64,000 nucleotides of DNA from contig JAJHQZ010000003.1 in assembly GCA_020833055.1 (NCBI GenBank), forward strand, positions 83,714-147,713, given 5' to 3'. The DNA comes from Candidatus Korarchaeum sp. (GTDB taxonomy: Archaea; Korarchaeota; Korarchaeia; Korarchaeales; Korarchaeaceae). The position numbers and the translations under genes are program-made. The notes below the pieces were generated by a model. It did not search any database and was not told the origin of the DNA. It worked only from the letters and a program-made list of their open reading frames with translations. Every line of letters begins with the position of its first letter. Within the stretch, counting starts at the first letter, position 1. Shown here one piece after another: positions 33,880-43,347 of this stretch.

Positions 33880-35460
33880 TGGGAATTCGTACTCCTCGCT
33901 CCTCTCCCCTGGGACTACCCTCAAATTCTCGTTCTTTATAGCTTCTAGGATCTTCCTTCCAAGAGGGCTGCTCTTCGCAAGCGTTATCCTCCCCCTCGAA
34001 TCTGTGACTAATGTGACCACTTCCCTCTCACCCGAGTAGATAGTCACTTCGGTATCTGACATAGCCGGACCTAAGTCCAGTATTATCGTGTGCTTCCTCC
34101 TCTTCAACCTGAACTTAGGGGCTCCCTCTACTAAGGGCTCTTTAATTGAGATAGGCATCACTATTACCTCCTCCCCAAATGTGTAAATCTCGTACTCTAC
34201 TGTATCCGTCTCGAAGTCCTTAACTAAGACCACTGGCCTCGCTAGAGCTACATCCCTCATCCCCGTCGGCATCTTCACCGTTATCTTCAGGGAGTATACT
34301 TTCTCGATCCTCCCGTCCTTTATGAATATGACAGTATCGACTACGTGAGGAAGGACTCCTAAGTCCACTCTATCTATGAACCTCTGTATCGCCTCTATCG
34401 GGAAGCCGCAGTGAACGACACCAACCATCCCTACACCAGCTAGCCTCATATCCACGAATATCTTGAAGTCTTGAGTCTTCCTCATCTCATCGAATATCAC
34501 GTAATCCGGCCTGACTAAGAGGAGGAGATCTGCTGTGTTCTCGAAGGAACCAGCTAGCTTCCCGTATTGAGTTATCTCGGGCCCTACTTGTAGGTCCCTG
34601 GGTGACTCGAGTGTCTTCACTATCCTCCCCTTCTCCCTATAGAACTCCGCTAATGCGCTCGCGAAAGTCGTCTTTCCAGCGCCCGGAGGTCCAGCTATCA
34701 AGATACCTTCAGCTCTCTCACTCAACCTCCTCTTCAGCTTATCGCTCAAGTTGTAATCATCTAAAGTGACCTTGACGAGGGGTCTGACAGCAGTTATCTC
34801 GATACCATCTGAGAATGGGGGGAAGGCCGCCAATACCCTGAGATCCCCGAGTTGCACTATGTAAGCATCGTCGTACATCACCTCTATGAACGCGTCTATC
34901 CCCGTCTTCGCTCTCTCCAGTATTTCGTAAGCTATCGTCCTCACTTCGAATTCCTCCAGTTTCTTATCCGAGAGCTTAACTAATCTGAAGTTCCCTGGAC
35001 GTCCTTTCTTCGCCATAGGTGGGGCTCCTTCTTTCAGATGGACGCTCATCGTCTCCTCGTCGAAGTAGTCATATATCCTCAGTCCATCCATCCTAGGGCC
35101 TATGTAATGGACATCCACTCCCCTAGCTAGTAGGGATAGGGTGGTTATCCTGTCCCCTGTGAGGACCTTCGCTGAGAACTTCTTAGCTAGTTCCTGTAGA
35201 GCGTCTATCCCCTTCCCCCTATGACCCTCGACCTTCACTTCCTCTATGTAACCCTCCCTCGCGAGTTCTTGAAGCCATATTATCTCCCCTAAAGCGCCCA
35301 CACTGAACCTATCTCCTCTTAGAGCATCTTCCTCTATCTTAGAGAGTACTTCTTCCGGTATTATGAGCTTAGATCCCTTTATCATAGAGTATCCCGGCTC
35401 ATATCTCGCTAGAGATCTCATCAGCACGTCTGAACTCAGCACGTATATTGAATCACTCAT
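33871..35460 (-). CDS. PIN-domain ATPase (PINA-like)
   Basis: 529 residues. An N-terminal PIN/PilT domain (residues 1-125: YVLSSDVLMRS, LTGDRITTLSLLARGVDVHYIG) is followed by a secretion-ATPase-like motor with Walker A GPPGAGKTTFASAL at about residues 271-284 and Walker B YVIFDEM, then a C-terminal KH-like region. This is the layout of archaeal PINA, which forms hexamers and promotes Holliday-junction branch migration in Sulfolobus. It diverges from isopentenyl phosphate kinase and converges on nadM. Confidence 0.9.
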   Translation of the reverse strand: MSDSIYVLSSDVLMRSLARYEPGYSMIKGSKLIIPEEVLSKIEEDALRGDRFSVGALGEIIWLQELAREGYIEEVKVEGHRGKGIDALQELAKKFSAKVLTGDRITTLSLLARGVDVHYIGPRMDGLRIYDYFDEETMSVHLKEGAPPMAKKGRPGNFRLVKLSDKKLEEFEVRTIAYEILERAKTGIDAFIEVMYDDAYIVQLGDLRVLAAFPPFSDGIEITAVRPLVKVTLDDYNLSDKLKRRLSERAEGILIAGPPGAGKTTFASALAEFYREKGRIVKTLESPRDLQVGPEITQYGKLAGSFENTADLLLLVRPDYVIFDEMRKTQDFKIFVDMRLAGVGMVGVVHCGFPIEAIQRFIDRVDLGVLPHVVDTVIFIKDGRIEKVYSLKITVKMPTGMRDVALARPVVLVKDFETDTVEYEIYTFGEEVIVMPISIKEPLVEGAPKFRLKRRKHTIILDLGPAMSDTEVTIYSGEREVVTLVTDSRGRITLAKSSPLGRKILEAIKNENLRVVPGERSEEYEFPSE

Positions 35461-35480
35461 CTCACTAAGTTCCGATCAAC

Positions 35481-35490
35481 CGTTATAAAT
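35481..35490 (+). promoter_or_regulatory. TATA box of isopentenyl phosphate kinase gene
   Basis: CGTTATAAAT centred about 25 bases before ATG 35510, the spacing expected when the transcript begins at the start codon. It overlaps the upstream ATG at 35489, which argues against that ATG as start. Confidence 0.55.
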
Positions 35491-35509
35491 GATAACTTCA
35501 GATCGAGGT

Positions 35510-36244
35510 ATGCTTTACGTAAAACTCGGGGGCTCCCTGATAACACTCAAGAAGGAGGGGAGAAGGGAGATAAGGTTAGATGTCCTCAGGAGAATTTCTA
35601 ATGAAATTAAGAGCATAATGAATGACTTCAAGATATTTCTAGCTCATGGGGCTGGGCAGTATGGACATGAGCCCGCTCTGAGGAGCGGTCTACATTTGGG
35701 GATGGGGGATCGGAATAGGATAGGGGCCTCGGAGACGATGATAGGAGTGAGCGAGCTCAACGTGAGGGTCGCGAGCATAATGATGGAGGAGGGAATACCT
35801 GTAGCCCCTTTCCCACCCAGATCGATTATGAGGAGGTACCGTGGGAAGGTACTCTGCGAGACCTCTTCATTGAGGGAACTCATTAAAGTAGGATTCATAC
35901 CATTAACTCACGGCGACCTGATACCAGACGATGAGAGGGGGGTATACATACTCTCTGCCGATGAGATACCCCTCCACTTGGACCTAGGGTTCGAGAAAGT
36001 GATATACCTCATAGATGAACCCGGAGTCCTCGACGAAACTGGGAAAGTGATTCCCGTTATTAATAGGAGCTCACTCGAGGGCATGAGCTTCCCCTCCTTA
36101 GATGCGACTGGATCTATGAGGGGAAAGCTCGAATCCGCTATTAAACTAGCTGAGAGGGGGATCGAAGTGAGGATCTCAGGTTACAGGGAAACCGGAGATT
36201 TAATTAGAGCAATTAATGGAGAAATAGGGACAAAAGTTATCTAA
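35510..36244 (+). CDS. ipk: Isopentenyl phosphate kinase
   Basis: About 244 residues of the amino acid kinase fold. It phosphorylates isopentenyl phosphate in the archaeal alternative mevalonate pathway, supplying isoprenoid lipids. The N-terminus LYVKLGGSLIT holds the ATP-binding Lys and glycines. HGAGQYGH carries the histidine characteristic of the family, and LTHGDLIPDDERGVYILSADEI and DATGSMRGKLESAIKLA follow. ATG 35510 is chosen from the TATA box position. The 3' end overlaps convergent DUF655 by 8 bases. Confidence 0.93.
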   Translation: MLYVKLGGSLITLKKEGRREIRLDVLRRISNEIKSIMNDFKIFLAHGAGQYGHEPALRSGLHLGMGDRNRIGASETMIGVSELNVRVASIMMEEGIPVAPFPPRSIMRRYRGKVLCETSSLRELIKVGFIPLTHGDLIPDDERGVYILSADEIPLHLDLGFEKVIYLIDEPGVLDETGKVIPVINRSSLEGMSFPSLDATGSMRGKLESAIKLAERGIEVRISGYRETGDLIRAINGEIGTKVI

Positions 36245-36812
36245 TTTCCTCTTCCTCAATTTCTAATATTTCCTTGGGTGCCACAAGTATATAATATTTA
36301 TCCTTACCCATCATCTCATCCATCACTCTCCTCACTATAAGCTCCGCGGGGTCCTTTATACCAGCTCTCTCAGCGAGATCTGAGAAACTAGAGAAGGGCT
36401 TCTTCGCTCTCTCCTCGAGTATCTTTAAGAGAGTCTTTTTACCTATCCCAGGTAGTAGCTCGAGTTGATGTAGCCTAGTAGTCACGGGAACGCTTTCATT
36501 GAACAAATTGATGAAGAATTGTTCCCCCTCTCTCACTATCCTTGAGATAACGGATTCCAGGATCATCTTAGCTGTCGGGGGGAGTTCCTCATACGTGAGG
36601 TATCTCACGAACTTACTGACCTCCTTCCTAGCCCCCTTACCTACGTATATCTTATCCATTACATTGACATTGACGTTGGGCCTAAGGACAAATTCCATGA
36701 GTATGAAATACCTATCTCCGACTAACTGGACCCTCCTCTTAGCCTCATCCACATATAGGACGTAAGCCCAGCTATCGTGAGGTCTCCTCCTGCCTTGCGC
36801 AAGCCTCCACAT
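36237..36812 (-). CDS. DUF655 helix-hairpin-helix protein
   Basis: 191 residues. An N-terminal beta domain (DSWAYVLYVDEAKRRVQLVGDRYFILMEF) is followed by helix-hairpin-helix segments (LHQLELLPGIGKKTLLKILEE, FSSFSDLAERAGIKDP). This matches archaeal DUF655, usually found directly after rpl21e and rpo4 as here. Nucleic-acid binding is likely from the hairpins; the exact role is unknown. The start ATG is 21 bases after rpo4. Confidence 0.9.
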   Translation of the reverse strand: MWRLAQGRRRPHDSWAYVLYVDEAKRRVQLVGDRYFILMEFVLRPNVNVNVMDKIYVGKGARKEVSKFVRYLTYEELPPTAKMILESVISRIVREGEQFFINLFNESVPVTTRLHQLELLPGIGKKTLLKILEERAKKPFSSFSDLAERAGIKDPAELIVRRVMDEMMGKDKYYILVAPKEILEIEEEEIR

Positions 36813-36833
36813 TTTGAGACACCGATTATTCTT

Positions 36834-37196
36834 TTATCCTCTGAGGGACTTCAATAAATTAAGCATTTCCTTATAGTCCTGTTGGCTGAGCAATGGATAA
36901 TCCTTGAAGAGGTATGCCCTCAGCTCTTCCTCGTCCTCAGGGAGGACGTTTACTAACATAACAGCGTGTTCTTCCTTCAGTTTGAACTTATTCATGAGTT
37001 CCTCCACAGCTTCCCTAGCTCTCTTAGGATCGGATACTTTAGTGAACTTCGATAAGTATATGAGGAGCCTCCTCTGATCTAGAGTCAAGGATTCAACTGC
37101 TGAGGACCATCTATCGAACACTAAAGCCTTGACTTCAGCTAACGTGAGAGCTCTCTTATTATGAGGTCCTCTCTCATTCGAATCCATAATCCTCAT
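36834..37196 (-). CDS. rpo4: RNA polymerase subunit Rpo4 (RpoF)
   Basis: 120 residues, mostly helical, with an HRDC-like second half (ESLTLDQRRLLIYLSKFTKVSDPKRAREAVEELMNKFKLKEEHAVMLVNVLP). Rpo4 pairs with Rpo7 to form the polymerase stalk. ATG 37196 overlaps the rpl21e stop in ATGA; an internal ATG at codon 4 is possible. Its place between rpl21e and DUF655 is the standard archaeal order, which supports the assignment of this fast-evolving protein. Confidence 0.9.
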   Translation of the reverse strand: MRIMDSNERGPHNKRALTLAEVKALVFDRWSSAVESLTLDQRRLLIYLSKFTKVSDPKRAREAVEELMNKFKLKEEHAVMLVNVLPEDEEELRAYLFKDYPLLSQQDYKEMLNLLKSLRG

Positions 37197-37489
37197 CCTG
37201 CGTGCTTCTTGAGGTGGACGGGGAGGACTATCAAGTGCTTCGTCTTACCACCTATCTTGACGTCCACGAGATAAGCTTCTCCTCTCTTACCAGTCACGAC
37301 ACCCACCTTTCCCTGATATCTCCTGTGAGGCATCCCCCTTCTGATCGATGGTTCCACATCTATTACTACTTTATCGCCCACTTCGAATTCCTTGAGGAAC
37401 TTCGCAGGGGATGGCCTGCCCCTCTCACGCGGGCTCTTCGATAGGAAGTCCCTCGACTTATGGAGGAACCCAGCTGATCTCCTACCCAT
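37193..37489 (-). CDS. rpl21e: Ribosomal protein eL21
   Basis: 98 residues, basic, with the SH3-like core GDKVVIDVEPSIRRGMPHRRYQGKVGVVTGKRGEAYLVDV typical of L21e, which binds 5S/23S rRNA. ATG 37489 starts 14 bases after pus10. It overlaps rpo4 by 4 bases. Confidence 0.96.
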   Translation of the reverse strand: MGRRSAGFLHKSRDFLSKSPRERGRPSPAKFLKEFEVGDKVVIDVEPSIRRGMPHRRYQGKVGVVTGKRGEAYLVDVKIGGKTKHLIVLPVHLKKHAG

Positions 37490-37503
37490 GCACCCTCACC
37501 ACT

Positions 37504-38676
37504 TTACTCAACCATCACCTCGAGTACATCTAGTTCACTACAAAAAGATTTTTTCCCCAGGATCTCGGTCACACTGGGACTAGTCCTTCCATCATCCCCA
37601 CTGATGAGTTCCTTAACGTAAAGTCCACCATCGCATAGGACAAATAACTCAAATTTTTTGTCATCTATCCTCTTGAAATTCACCTCGTATACCCTCTTCA
37701 ATCTAGTTATATCGGACCTCCTCCAGAGAACTCTCTTAGGTGTCCTCTGCTTTACCAGAGCCCCCTCTAGCCTCTTCAAGAGCAGGAGCTCCTCGTCACT
37801 AATTCCCCCCTCTACTTCTACTAAAGCTCTATATAATTTTTTAACGTTCGGTGATTTTTCCTTTAATATTCTTATTCTCTCTCTCGAGGAAAATTCCAAA
37901 TTTCTAACTTCAATTAGGCCAGCTGCTCTCTTATTTATCTCAGATTCCAGCTCCCTCAGATCCGCGTTCCTCTTCCTAGGGCTCACTAACTCCATCACGA
38001 ACGGCCTCCCCTCACCTAACATTCTAGCGTCTACGTCTTCCCTCCCGGCCCCGTGAAGGACGTAATCTTCAGCTGAGAAGAACTCCCTCATAACCTCTCC
38101 TATAATACCCTCAACGCTTCCCTGAGGGATCTTGCCCTTCCAATTGCATGCCTCACATCCCCTACCCCCGCACGCAGAACACTTCCTCCTCGATTGAGAG
38201 ATCCCCCTCTGAAGCTTCCTATACCTACCGGAGATGAATACAGGGGCTAATTCTAACTTGACATCCCCTCCCTCGAGATCGAATATCAGGATAGCATCTG
38301 GATCCTGACTTATCTTGATGCCAGTGAGGGAATTCAACGCTAAATCTAGTAATTTCGTCAGAGTGACCTTGAGGGACCTCATCGCTGGAGGGTTGTAATT
38401 CGCTCTTATCCTGTCCTCTCTCTCTATCAAGATATCTGGTAGCGAGACGCCCGCTTTCAATGACGATATCTCCACCCCTTCGAGCTTACTCAAGGCCTTT
38501 CTCAGCATCCCCCCGAGCTCTCTACTCAAGAGTCCACCGCAGAGATCACAACTCTCCCCTGAGGGGCTCTCAGAATTCAGCAGACTCAACAACTTATTCA
38601 GGAGCCTGCCTATCGGTCTACCCAGTATGCTGGCCTCACAGAACTCACAGAGGACGATCCCCCTGAGCTCATCCAC
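37504..38676 (-). CDS. pus10: tRNA pseudouridine synthase Pus10
   Basis: 390 residues. Pus10 makes pseudouridine 54 and 55 in archaeal tRNA. The N-terminus has two CxxC zinc pairs (CEFC, CDLC), and a further CSACGGRGCEAC cluster lies in the middle. The catalytic Asp is in HGAGREDVDARMLGEGRPFVME. The start is GTG 38676, overlapping the srp54 stop by 8 bases. Its position between srp54 and rpl21e is common in archaea. Confidence 0.93.
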   Translation of the reverse strand: MDELRGIVLCEFCEASILGRPIGRLLNKLLSLLNSESPSGESCDLCGGLLSRELGGMLRKALSKLEGVEISSLKAGVSLPDILIEREDRIRANYNPPAMRSLKVTLTKLLDLALNSLTGIKISQDPDAILIFDLEGGDVKLELAPVFISGRYRKLQRGISQSRRKCSACGGRGCEACNWKGKIPQGSVEGIIGEVMREFFSAEDYVLHGAGREDVDARMLGEGRPFVMELVSPRKRNADLRELESEINKRAAGLIEVRNLEFSSRERIRILKEKSPNVKKLYRALVEVEGGISDEELLLLKRLEGALVKQRTPKRVLWRRSDITRLKRVYEVNFKRIDDKKFELFVLCDGGLYVKELISGDDGRTSPSVTEILGKKSFCSELDVLEVMVE

Positions 38677-39985
38677 TTATGCCCATCCTCCTGAAGAGAC
38701 GCATAGCTTTGGATTCAGATGATATAGACTCTATGAACTTCTTCGCTTGATTATAAGATTTCAACAACTTCCTGACTTCTTTAGCTGTGACTCCAGCTCC
38801 TCTAGCTATCCTCTCTATCCTGGATCCTCTTATTAAGGAGGGATCCCTCCTCTCCTCGGGAGTCATCGAATTTATTATCGCTACCCACTTCCTCATCTCC
38901 TCGGAGCTCATATCGAGGTACTGCATCCTCCCACTGATCCCAGGGATCATCTCCAGGAGCTTCTCCATAGGACCAGCTTTCCCAAGTTGCTGAATGTATT
39001 CCCTGAAATCCTCTAAGTCGAACTTCCCCCTAGAAATCCTCTCCATCAACCTGCTCTCCTTGAATGCCTCTTCTATCCTCATAGCGAGTTCAATTATATC
39101 CCCACCGCCTAGGAGCCTGGAAACGAATCTCTCTGGATCGAACCTCTCGAGATCCTCTATCTTCTCTCCAGTACCTATGAAGAGTATCGGAGCCCCTGAT
39201 GCAGCTACTGCTGAGAGAGCGCCACCTCCCTTCGCTGCCCCATCGAGCTTAGTCACTATGACACCTCCCACAGGGACTCTCTCAGCGAAAGCCCTCGCTT
39301 GAGCGTAAGCTGCTTGCCCGATCGTCCCATCTATCGTTAAGATGACTAGATCGGGCCCTATCTCCTTATAGGAATCTAGTTCATCCATCAGGCCCCTCTC
39401 GTCCTTATGCCTCCCTGCTGTATCTATTATCACGAAGTTATATCTCTCCCTCTTGAAGAACTCTATACCCTCCCTCATTATCTCCACGGGATCCCTGGAT
39501 TCCTTGGAGAAGACGGGGATATCCGGACCGACTAGTTGCTCTATCTGAAGTTTGGAAGCCGGTCTCACGACATCAGCAGAGATTATCCCGACTCTCCCGA
39601 ATCTCTTCGATAACCAGAAAGCCAGTTTAGCGGCAGTAGTTGTCTTCCCTGAACCCTCTATCCCCACCATCAGGATCACGTTCGTCTTCTTACTCTCAAT
39701 AGGTATCTCAGCTGGCTTCCTCCCCAAGAGATTCGTGAGCTCCTCGTAGAGTATCTTTACAGCTAAGTCCCTTCTAGTGAAGCCCGGCGGTGGGCTCTCC
39801 TTCAGGGCCCTCTCCTTAATCCTCTTACTCATCTCCAAGACGAGCTTGACATCGACATCGGCTTCTATCAGGGACCTCTGGATCTCCCGAATGAACTCAT
39901 TAACAGCAGCCTCATCTACGATCGATTTACCCATTATCCTACTCACAGCGTTCCTGAGGGAGTTCCCCAGCTTCTCTAGAACCAA
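38669..39985 (-). CDS. srp54: Signal recognition particle protein SRP54
   Basis: 438 residues. An N-domain four-helix bundle is followed by the GTPase G domain (GIEGSGKTTTAAKLA, DTAGRHKDE, TKLDGAAKGGG) and a methionine-containing M domain (residues 300-438) that binds SRP RNA and signal sequences. The RNA partner is encoded at 12.9-13.3 kb. TTG 39985 starts 4 bases after aIF5A, so the two are co-transcribed with pus10 and rpl21e. Confidence 0.97.
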   Translation of the reverse strand: MVLEKLGNSLRNAVSRIMGKSIVDEAAVNEFIREIQRSLIEADVDVKLVLEMSKRIKERALKESPPPGFTRRDLAVKILYEELTNLLGRKPAEIPIESKKTNVILMVGIEGSGKTTTAAKLAFWLSKRFGRVGIISADVVRPASKLQIEQLVGPDIPVFSKESRDPVEIMREGIEFFKRERYNFVIIDTAGRHKDERGLMDELDSYKEIGPDLVILTIDGTIGQAAYAQARAFAERVPVGGVIVTKLDGAAKGGGALSAVAASGAPILFIGTGEKIEDLERFDPERFVSRLLGGGDIIELAMRIEEAFKESRLMERISRGKFDLEDFREYIQQLGKAGPMEKLLEMIPGISGRMQYLDMSSEEMRKWVAIINSMTPEERRDPSLIRGSRIERIARGAGVTAKEVRKLLKSYNQAKKFIESISSESKAMRLFRRMGISG

Positions 39986-39989
39986 TTAA

Positions 39990-40394
39990 CTACACGCCAC
40001 CCCTCGTCCTCACTATCTTCCTCTTCCCCATCGATTCCCAGTACTCCACTTCTATCCCGCTCTTCAGCTTAGAGGCCAATTCCGGATCCTCGGGGAGAGG
40101 TAACTCGAAGGTCTCATAAGTCTCTAGATCCATGAGTTGCACTACATTACCGTAGACGTTTATCACTTGAGCTGTCTTCTTATCGACGATCGGTATCTCT
40201 ACTAAGGCATCAGCTGGGAATATCTTCGATCTCCTCGCTCCATCGAATATCCCCCTGGCCTCAACCCTCACTTTAGCTGAACCGTGCTTCCCTGGCTTCG
40301 ATTTCGATACTTCTAGGACTTCGCATGGCTCATCATCTAGGATAACGTAACTACCCTTCTTCAGATCCCCTGCGCTACCCCTAGTGACTGACAT
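39990..40394 (-). CDS. eif5a: Translation factor aIF5A
   Basis: 134 residues. The hypusination loop is KSKPGKHGSAKVR, with the target Lys between PG and HG, in the N-terminal SH3-like domain; an OB fold forms the C-terminal half. aIF5A relieves ribosome stalling. It lies 26 bases after rps9 and just before srp54. The modifying deoxyhypusine synthase is not in this window. Confidence 0.97.
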   Translation of the reverse strand: MSVTRGSAGDLKKGSYVILDDEPCEVLEVSKSKPGKHGSAKVRVEARGIFDGARRSKIFPADALVEIPIVDKKTAQVINVYGNVVQLMDLETYETFELPLPEDPELASKLKSGIEVEYWESMGKRKIVRTRGGV

Positions 40395-40420
40395 GAGATC
40401 ACCCAGCTCTTATCGGGGAC

Positions 40421-40840
40421 TCACCTATAAGACTTCTGGAACCTGGCCCTAGCGCTCCTACCACCGTACTTCTTAGGTTCTGTCTGCCTTGGATCTCCCT
40501 TCAATATAGTCCTATCGTATTCCTTGAAGATCTCCTTCAGGCGATCGCTCTTTGTGTAGTTGACTAAGGCCCTGCCGATAGCCATCCTCAGGGCGTCGGC
40601 CTGAGCCATGAAACCCCCTCCCTTCACTCTCGCGAATATGTCTAAGTCCTTGACGTAATCCATCGCTAACCACAGTGGCTCAAGTATCTTCATCCTAACG
40701 AACTCATTAGGCGCGAAGACTTCTATGGGTAAGCCATTTATGTATAGCCTCCCGGATCCCTTCCTTATCACAGCCATAGCCCTAGCAGTCTTCCTCCTAG
40801 CTGACGCTAGAGCGTATACTTCCTTAGCTTTCGGAGACAT
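40421..40840 (-). CDS. rps9: Ribosomal protein uS9
   Basis: 139 residues with ASARRKTARAMAVIRKGSGRLYINGLP at the N-terminus and the typical C-terminal tail (GGRSARARFQKSYR) that contacts P-site tRNA. It overlaps rpl13 by 17 bases. Rpo10/Rpo6 genes, which often follow rps9 in archaea, are absent here. Confidence 0.97.
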   Translation of the reverse strand: MSPKAKEVYALASARRKTARAMAVIRKGSGRLYINGLPIEVFAPNEFVRMKILEPLWLAMDYVKDLDIFARVKGGGFMAQADALRMAIGRALVNYTKSDRLKEIFKEYDRTILKGDPRQTEPKKYGGRSARARFQKSYR

Positions 40841-41300
40841 ATTTCCCGCCCCAACCTAACAGTTTCGAGAGCGTGAGGACAGTAATATAACGCTTGCTCT
40901 CCTTAGGCTTCAGGGAATCTATCGTGTATTTAACATCCCCTTTTATTATAGAATCCTTCTCTACATTTGCGAGCTCCTCCGGGACCCCTATGAAGACCCT
41001 GAGCCTCCTAAGGGCCTCCCTACCCTTAGCTTTCTTCATCGGGAGCATCCCCCTCACGGTCTTCCATACAATCCTATCGGGCGTCCTAGGTTGCACTGGA
41101 GATTTCTTCGGGTTCATTCTGCTCTGGATAGACCTCCTCGTCTGATATTTCTTGAGTATCGTCGCTGGATTTCCTGAGATTACTGCCTTCTCCGCATTCA
41201 CTATCGCGACCCTCTTTCCCTTCAAAAGCTCCTTAGCAACTAAAGAAGCTATCCTGCCGAGGATCTTATTCTCAGCATCTATAACGAGATCAAAATTCAT
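40824..41300 (-). CDS. rpl13: Ribosomal protein uL13
   Basis: 158 residues of the L13 family: DAENKILGRIASLVAKELLKGKRVAIVNAEKAVISG and TVRGMLPMKKAKGREALRRLRVFIGVP. ATG 41300 lies 5 bases after rpl18e. Part of the standard rpl18e-rpl13-rps9 unit. Confidence 0.97.
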   Translation of the reverse strand: MNFDLVIDAENKILGRIASLVAKELLKGKRVAIVNAEKAVISGNPATILKKYQTRRSIQSRMNPKKSPVQPRTPDRIVWKTVRGMLPMKKAKGREALRRLRVFIGVPEELANVEKDSIIKGDVKYTIDSLKPKESKRYITVLTLSKLLGWGGKYVSES

Positions 41301-41305
41301 TCAAA

Positions 41306-41674
41306 TCACCCGATTATCCTTGTGTAAGATCCCTTTGGGTTTATCTTAACGTAATCATCCAACAGGATAGCTTTTCCTCCTGCTTCCTCTATCTTCCTCT
41401 TAGCTGACTTTGTGAAGCCAGCTGCTGCGACTATCACCGGTTTAGTTATCTCACCTTCCCCCAAGACCTTCCCTGGGACTATTACAGCAGCCACACCATC
41501 TGAATATTTCTCTATCTTCCATAGATTGACCTCTATCCTCCTCCTCGTCGGCCTCTTCAACTTCTCAGCCACAGCCCTCCAGATAGGCGCATCGTTCACC
41601 CTAGATGCTATCTCGAGATTCCTTATCATCCTCACTAGCCTCATGTTAGTGGGTCCCGTCGGTTTCAACTTCAC
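41306..41674 (-). CDS. rpl18e: Ribosomal protein eL18
   Basis: 122 residues: [37 protein letters not shown] and [37 protein letters not shown] are typical of L18e. The start is GTG 41674 or, better spaced from GGAGG, TTG 41668. A TATA-like TTTATTTAAGG lies at 41701-41711 on this strand, so this unit has its own promoter after the break from rpoD. Confidence 0.95.
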   Translation of the reverse strand: MKLKPTGPTNMRLVRMIRNLEIASRVNDAPIWRAVAEKLKRPTRRRIEVNLWKIEKYSDGVAAVIVPGKVLGEGEITKPVIVAAAGFTKSAKRKIEEAGGKAILLDDYVKINPKGSYTRIIG

Positions 41675-41761
41675 CCTCCTCTCGAACAGAGAGTCCTCCT
41701 TAAATAAATTTAGCTCACTCCCTCCAGCGTACCTACGGACAATCTCATGACTATCGGATGG

Positions 41762-41775
41762 AAAAAATTGAAAAA
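41762..41775 (-). terminator. T-rich terminator after MFS transporter gene
   Basis: On the minus strand, T runs of five and six bases lie about 15-25 bases after the MFS stop codon, a typical archaeal termination signal separating the transporter from the rpl18e promoter. Confidence 0.45.
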
Positions 41776-41787
41776 TTTTTATAATTT

Positions 41788-43089
41788 TCAGACAAGCTCT
41801 TCTAAAGATTTTCCCATTGTTTCGATGCCGAGTAAAATGACTGATAGGCCCGCGAATATATGTACGAAGGAGAATACGATGAAGGGACCCGAGAGACCGG
41901 TGGTCGCGAATAGATAACCGGTTATCGATGGAGCTAATATTCCCATGAGCCTACCGAAGCTAGCTGCAGCACCAGAGCCAGTCCCCCTTATCTCAGTAGG
42001 ATAGAGCTCTGGAGTATAAGCGTAAAGACCAGCCCAAGCCCCCAAGTTGAAGAAGGATATCGTAGAGCTGAAGATGAAAACCCAAATGAGATCAATTCTG
42101 AGGCTCAGAAGAGCGGATGCAAGTCCAGCAGCCGTTAGGTATATCGCGAGGACCTTCTTCCTCCCTATCTTATCTAAGAGGAACGATGCAGAGTAGTAAC
42201 CGGGTATCTGGAAGAGAGTGACTAGTAAGCTCCACCCTATGGATGTGACATCTTCCAATCCGAACTGCTTCGCGTATATCGTGGGGAGCCAGAGGAATAT
42301 CCCGTGATACGTGTATATGAGCCCTCCCCAGAGGATGAAGAGGAGCACGGTCCTCTTCATGTACTCCGGGGAGAAGAGGTCCCTCAAACTGTGCTTCTTA
42401 ACAGAGTCAAATCTTACTTCCTCCAATTCGGTTACCCCTATCTTACGTAACAGGGAATTGACGTCCTCTACCCTTCCCCTCGCTATTAGGAACCTGAGGC
42501 TCTCGGGTAGGTAAGCTAACGTGAGGGGAAGAGCTATCAAGGGGAGCAGAGCTACTGAGAAAGTCAATCTCCACCCTAGAGATGGGAGCAGGAAATATGG
42601 TATCAGTAAGGATAGTATTGCCCCGTAGACCCAACTAGTCTCTACGAGGCCTAGGAATAATCCCCTCTTCCCCTTAGGTATGTACTCCGAGACGTAGACA
42701 GCCGGCTGAGGCAATGCCCCGCCCAGCCCTATCCCAGCCAGGAATCTGAGTGCATAAAGTGTTAATAAATCTGGGGCTAATCCGCAGGATGCTGTGAAAA
42801 TTGATTCTATTATTATGACAGATATTAGGACTTTCCTCCTACCTATAACATCAGCTAACCTGCCGAATAGCAGAGCGCCTAAGAACATGCCGAGGTAACC
42901 TACGCTCAACAGATAGCCCACTGTGATAGTATCCAGTCCCCATTCCCTAGCTATAGGACGCACTAGGGATGCGATAAGCATCACATCCATTCCAGTGAGG
43001 CCGTAGATTAGGGAGGAGGTCAATAGTATCTTGTAGTGGAATCTCCCTATCTCAACTCTATCCAAGAGCTCCGTTAGGTGCATAACCAT
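41788..43089 (-). CDS. MFS transporter, sugar/organic-acid porter type
   Basis: About 433 residues and 12 predicted membrane helices. MFS signatures are [13 protein letters not shown] after helix 2, [14 protein letters not shown] in helix 4, and [14 protein letters not shown] after helix 8. [13 protein letters not shown] in the second half recalls aromatic-acid and sugar porters. The substrate is not evident. ATG 43089 has GGAGG 9 bases upstream. It is divergent from the bd-oxidase genes, and both lie as an island inside the ribosomal run. Confidence 0.87.
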   Translation of the reverse strand: MVMHLTELLDRVEIGRFHYKILLTSSLIYGLTGMDVMLIASLVRPIAREWGLDTITVGYLLSVGYLGMFLGALLFGRLADVIGRRKVLISVIIIESIFTASCGLAPDLLTLYALRFLAGIGLGGALPQPAVYVSEYIPKGKRGLFLGLVETSWVYGAILSLLIPYFLLPSLGWRLTFSVALLPLIALPLTLAYLPESLRFLIARGRVEDVNSLLRKIGVTELEEVRFDSVKKHSLRDLFSPEYMKRTVLLFILWGGLIYTYHGIFLWLPTIYAKQFGLEDVTSIGWSLLVTLFQIPGYYSASFLLDKIGRKKVLAIYLTAAGLASALLSLRIDLIWVFIFSSTISFFNLGAWAGLYAYTPELYPTEIRGTGSGAAASFGRLMGILAPSITGYLFATTGLSGPFIVFSFVHIFAGLSVILLGIETMGKSLEELV

Positions 43090-43290
43090 CAGAACTATCC
43101 TCCAATGCACCTTTTAATCTTTCCGGGCTCTGAATTATGGCAGTAATGATGAGTTTCTATCTATGAGGTTATTAAAATATTCTTGACACAATAACGCCCG
43201 TGTTTCTAAGTTTTTGTTTCTATTAGTAGTGAAATTCCTCACGATTATTACTGAAAATCATACTATAGCCTGTAGTTAATTATCATAACC

Positions 43291-43344
43291 ATAAAATTTA
43301 TAAAAAAATCTGGATATAGACTACATTAAAACTCTGGGGGTGAT
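43291..43344 (+). promoter_or_regulatory. Promoter and ribosome site of the bd-oxidase genes
   Basis: ATAAAATTTATAAAAAAATC (43291-43310) is a strong TATA region, and GGGGGTGAT (43336-43344) is a ribosome site 3 bases before TTG 43348. The 240-base gap to the divergent MFS gene is otherwise A/T-rich with nothing else convincing. Confidence 0.5.
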
Positions 43345-43347
43345 GTA

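Noticed and set aside
43146-43152. Perfect C-box sequence ATGATGA upstream of the bd-oxidase genes.
   Set aside because: No D or D' box at suitable distance; a single 7-base match in A/T-rich DNA is expected by chance.
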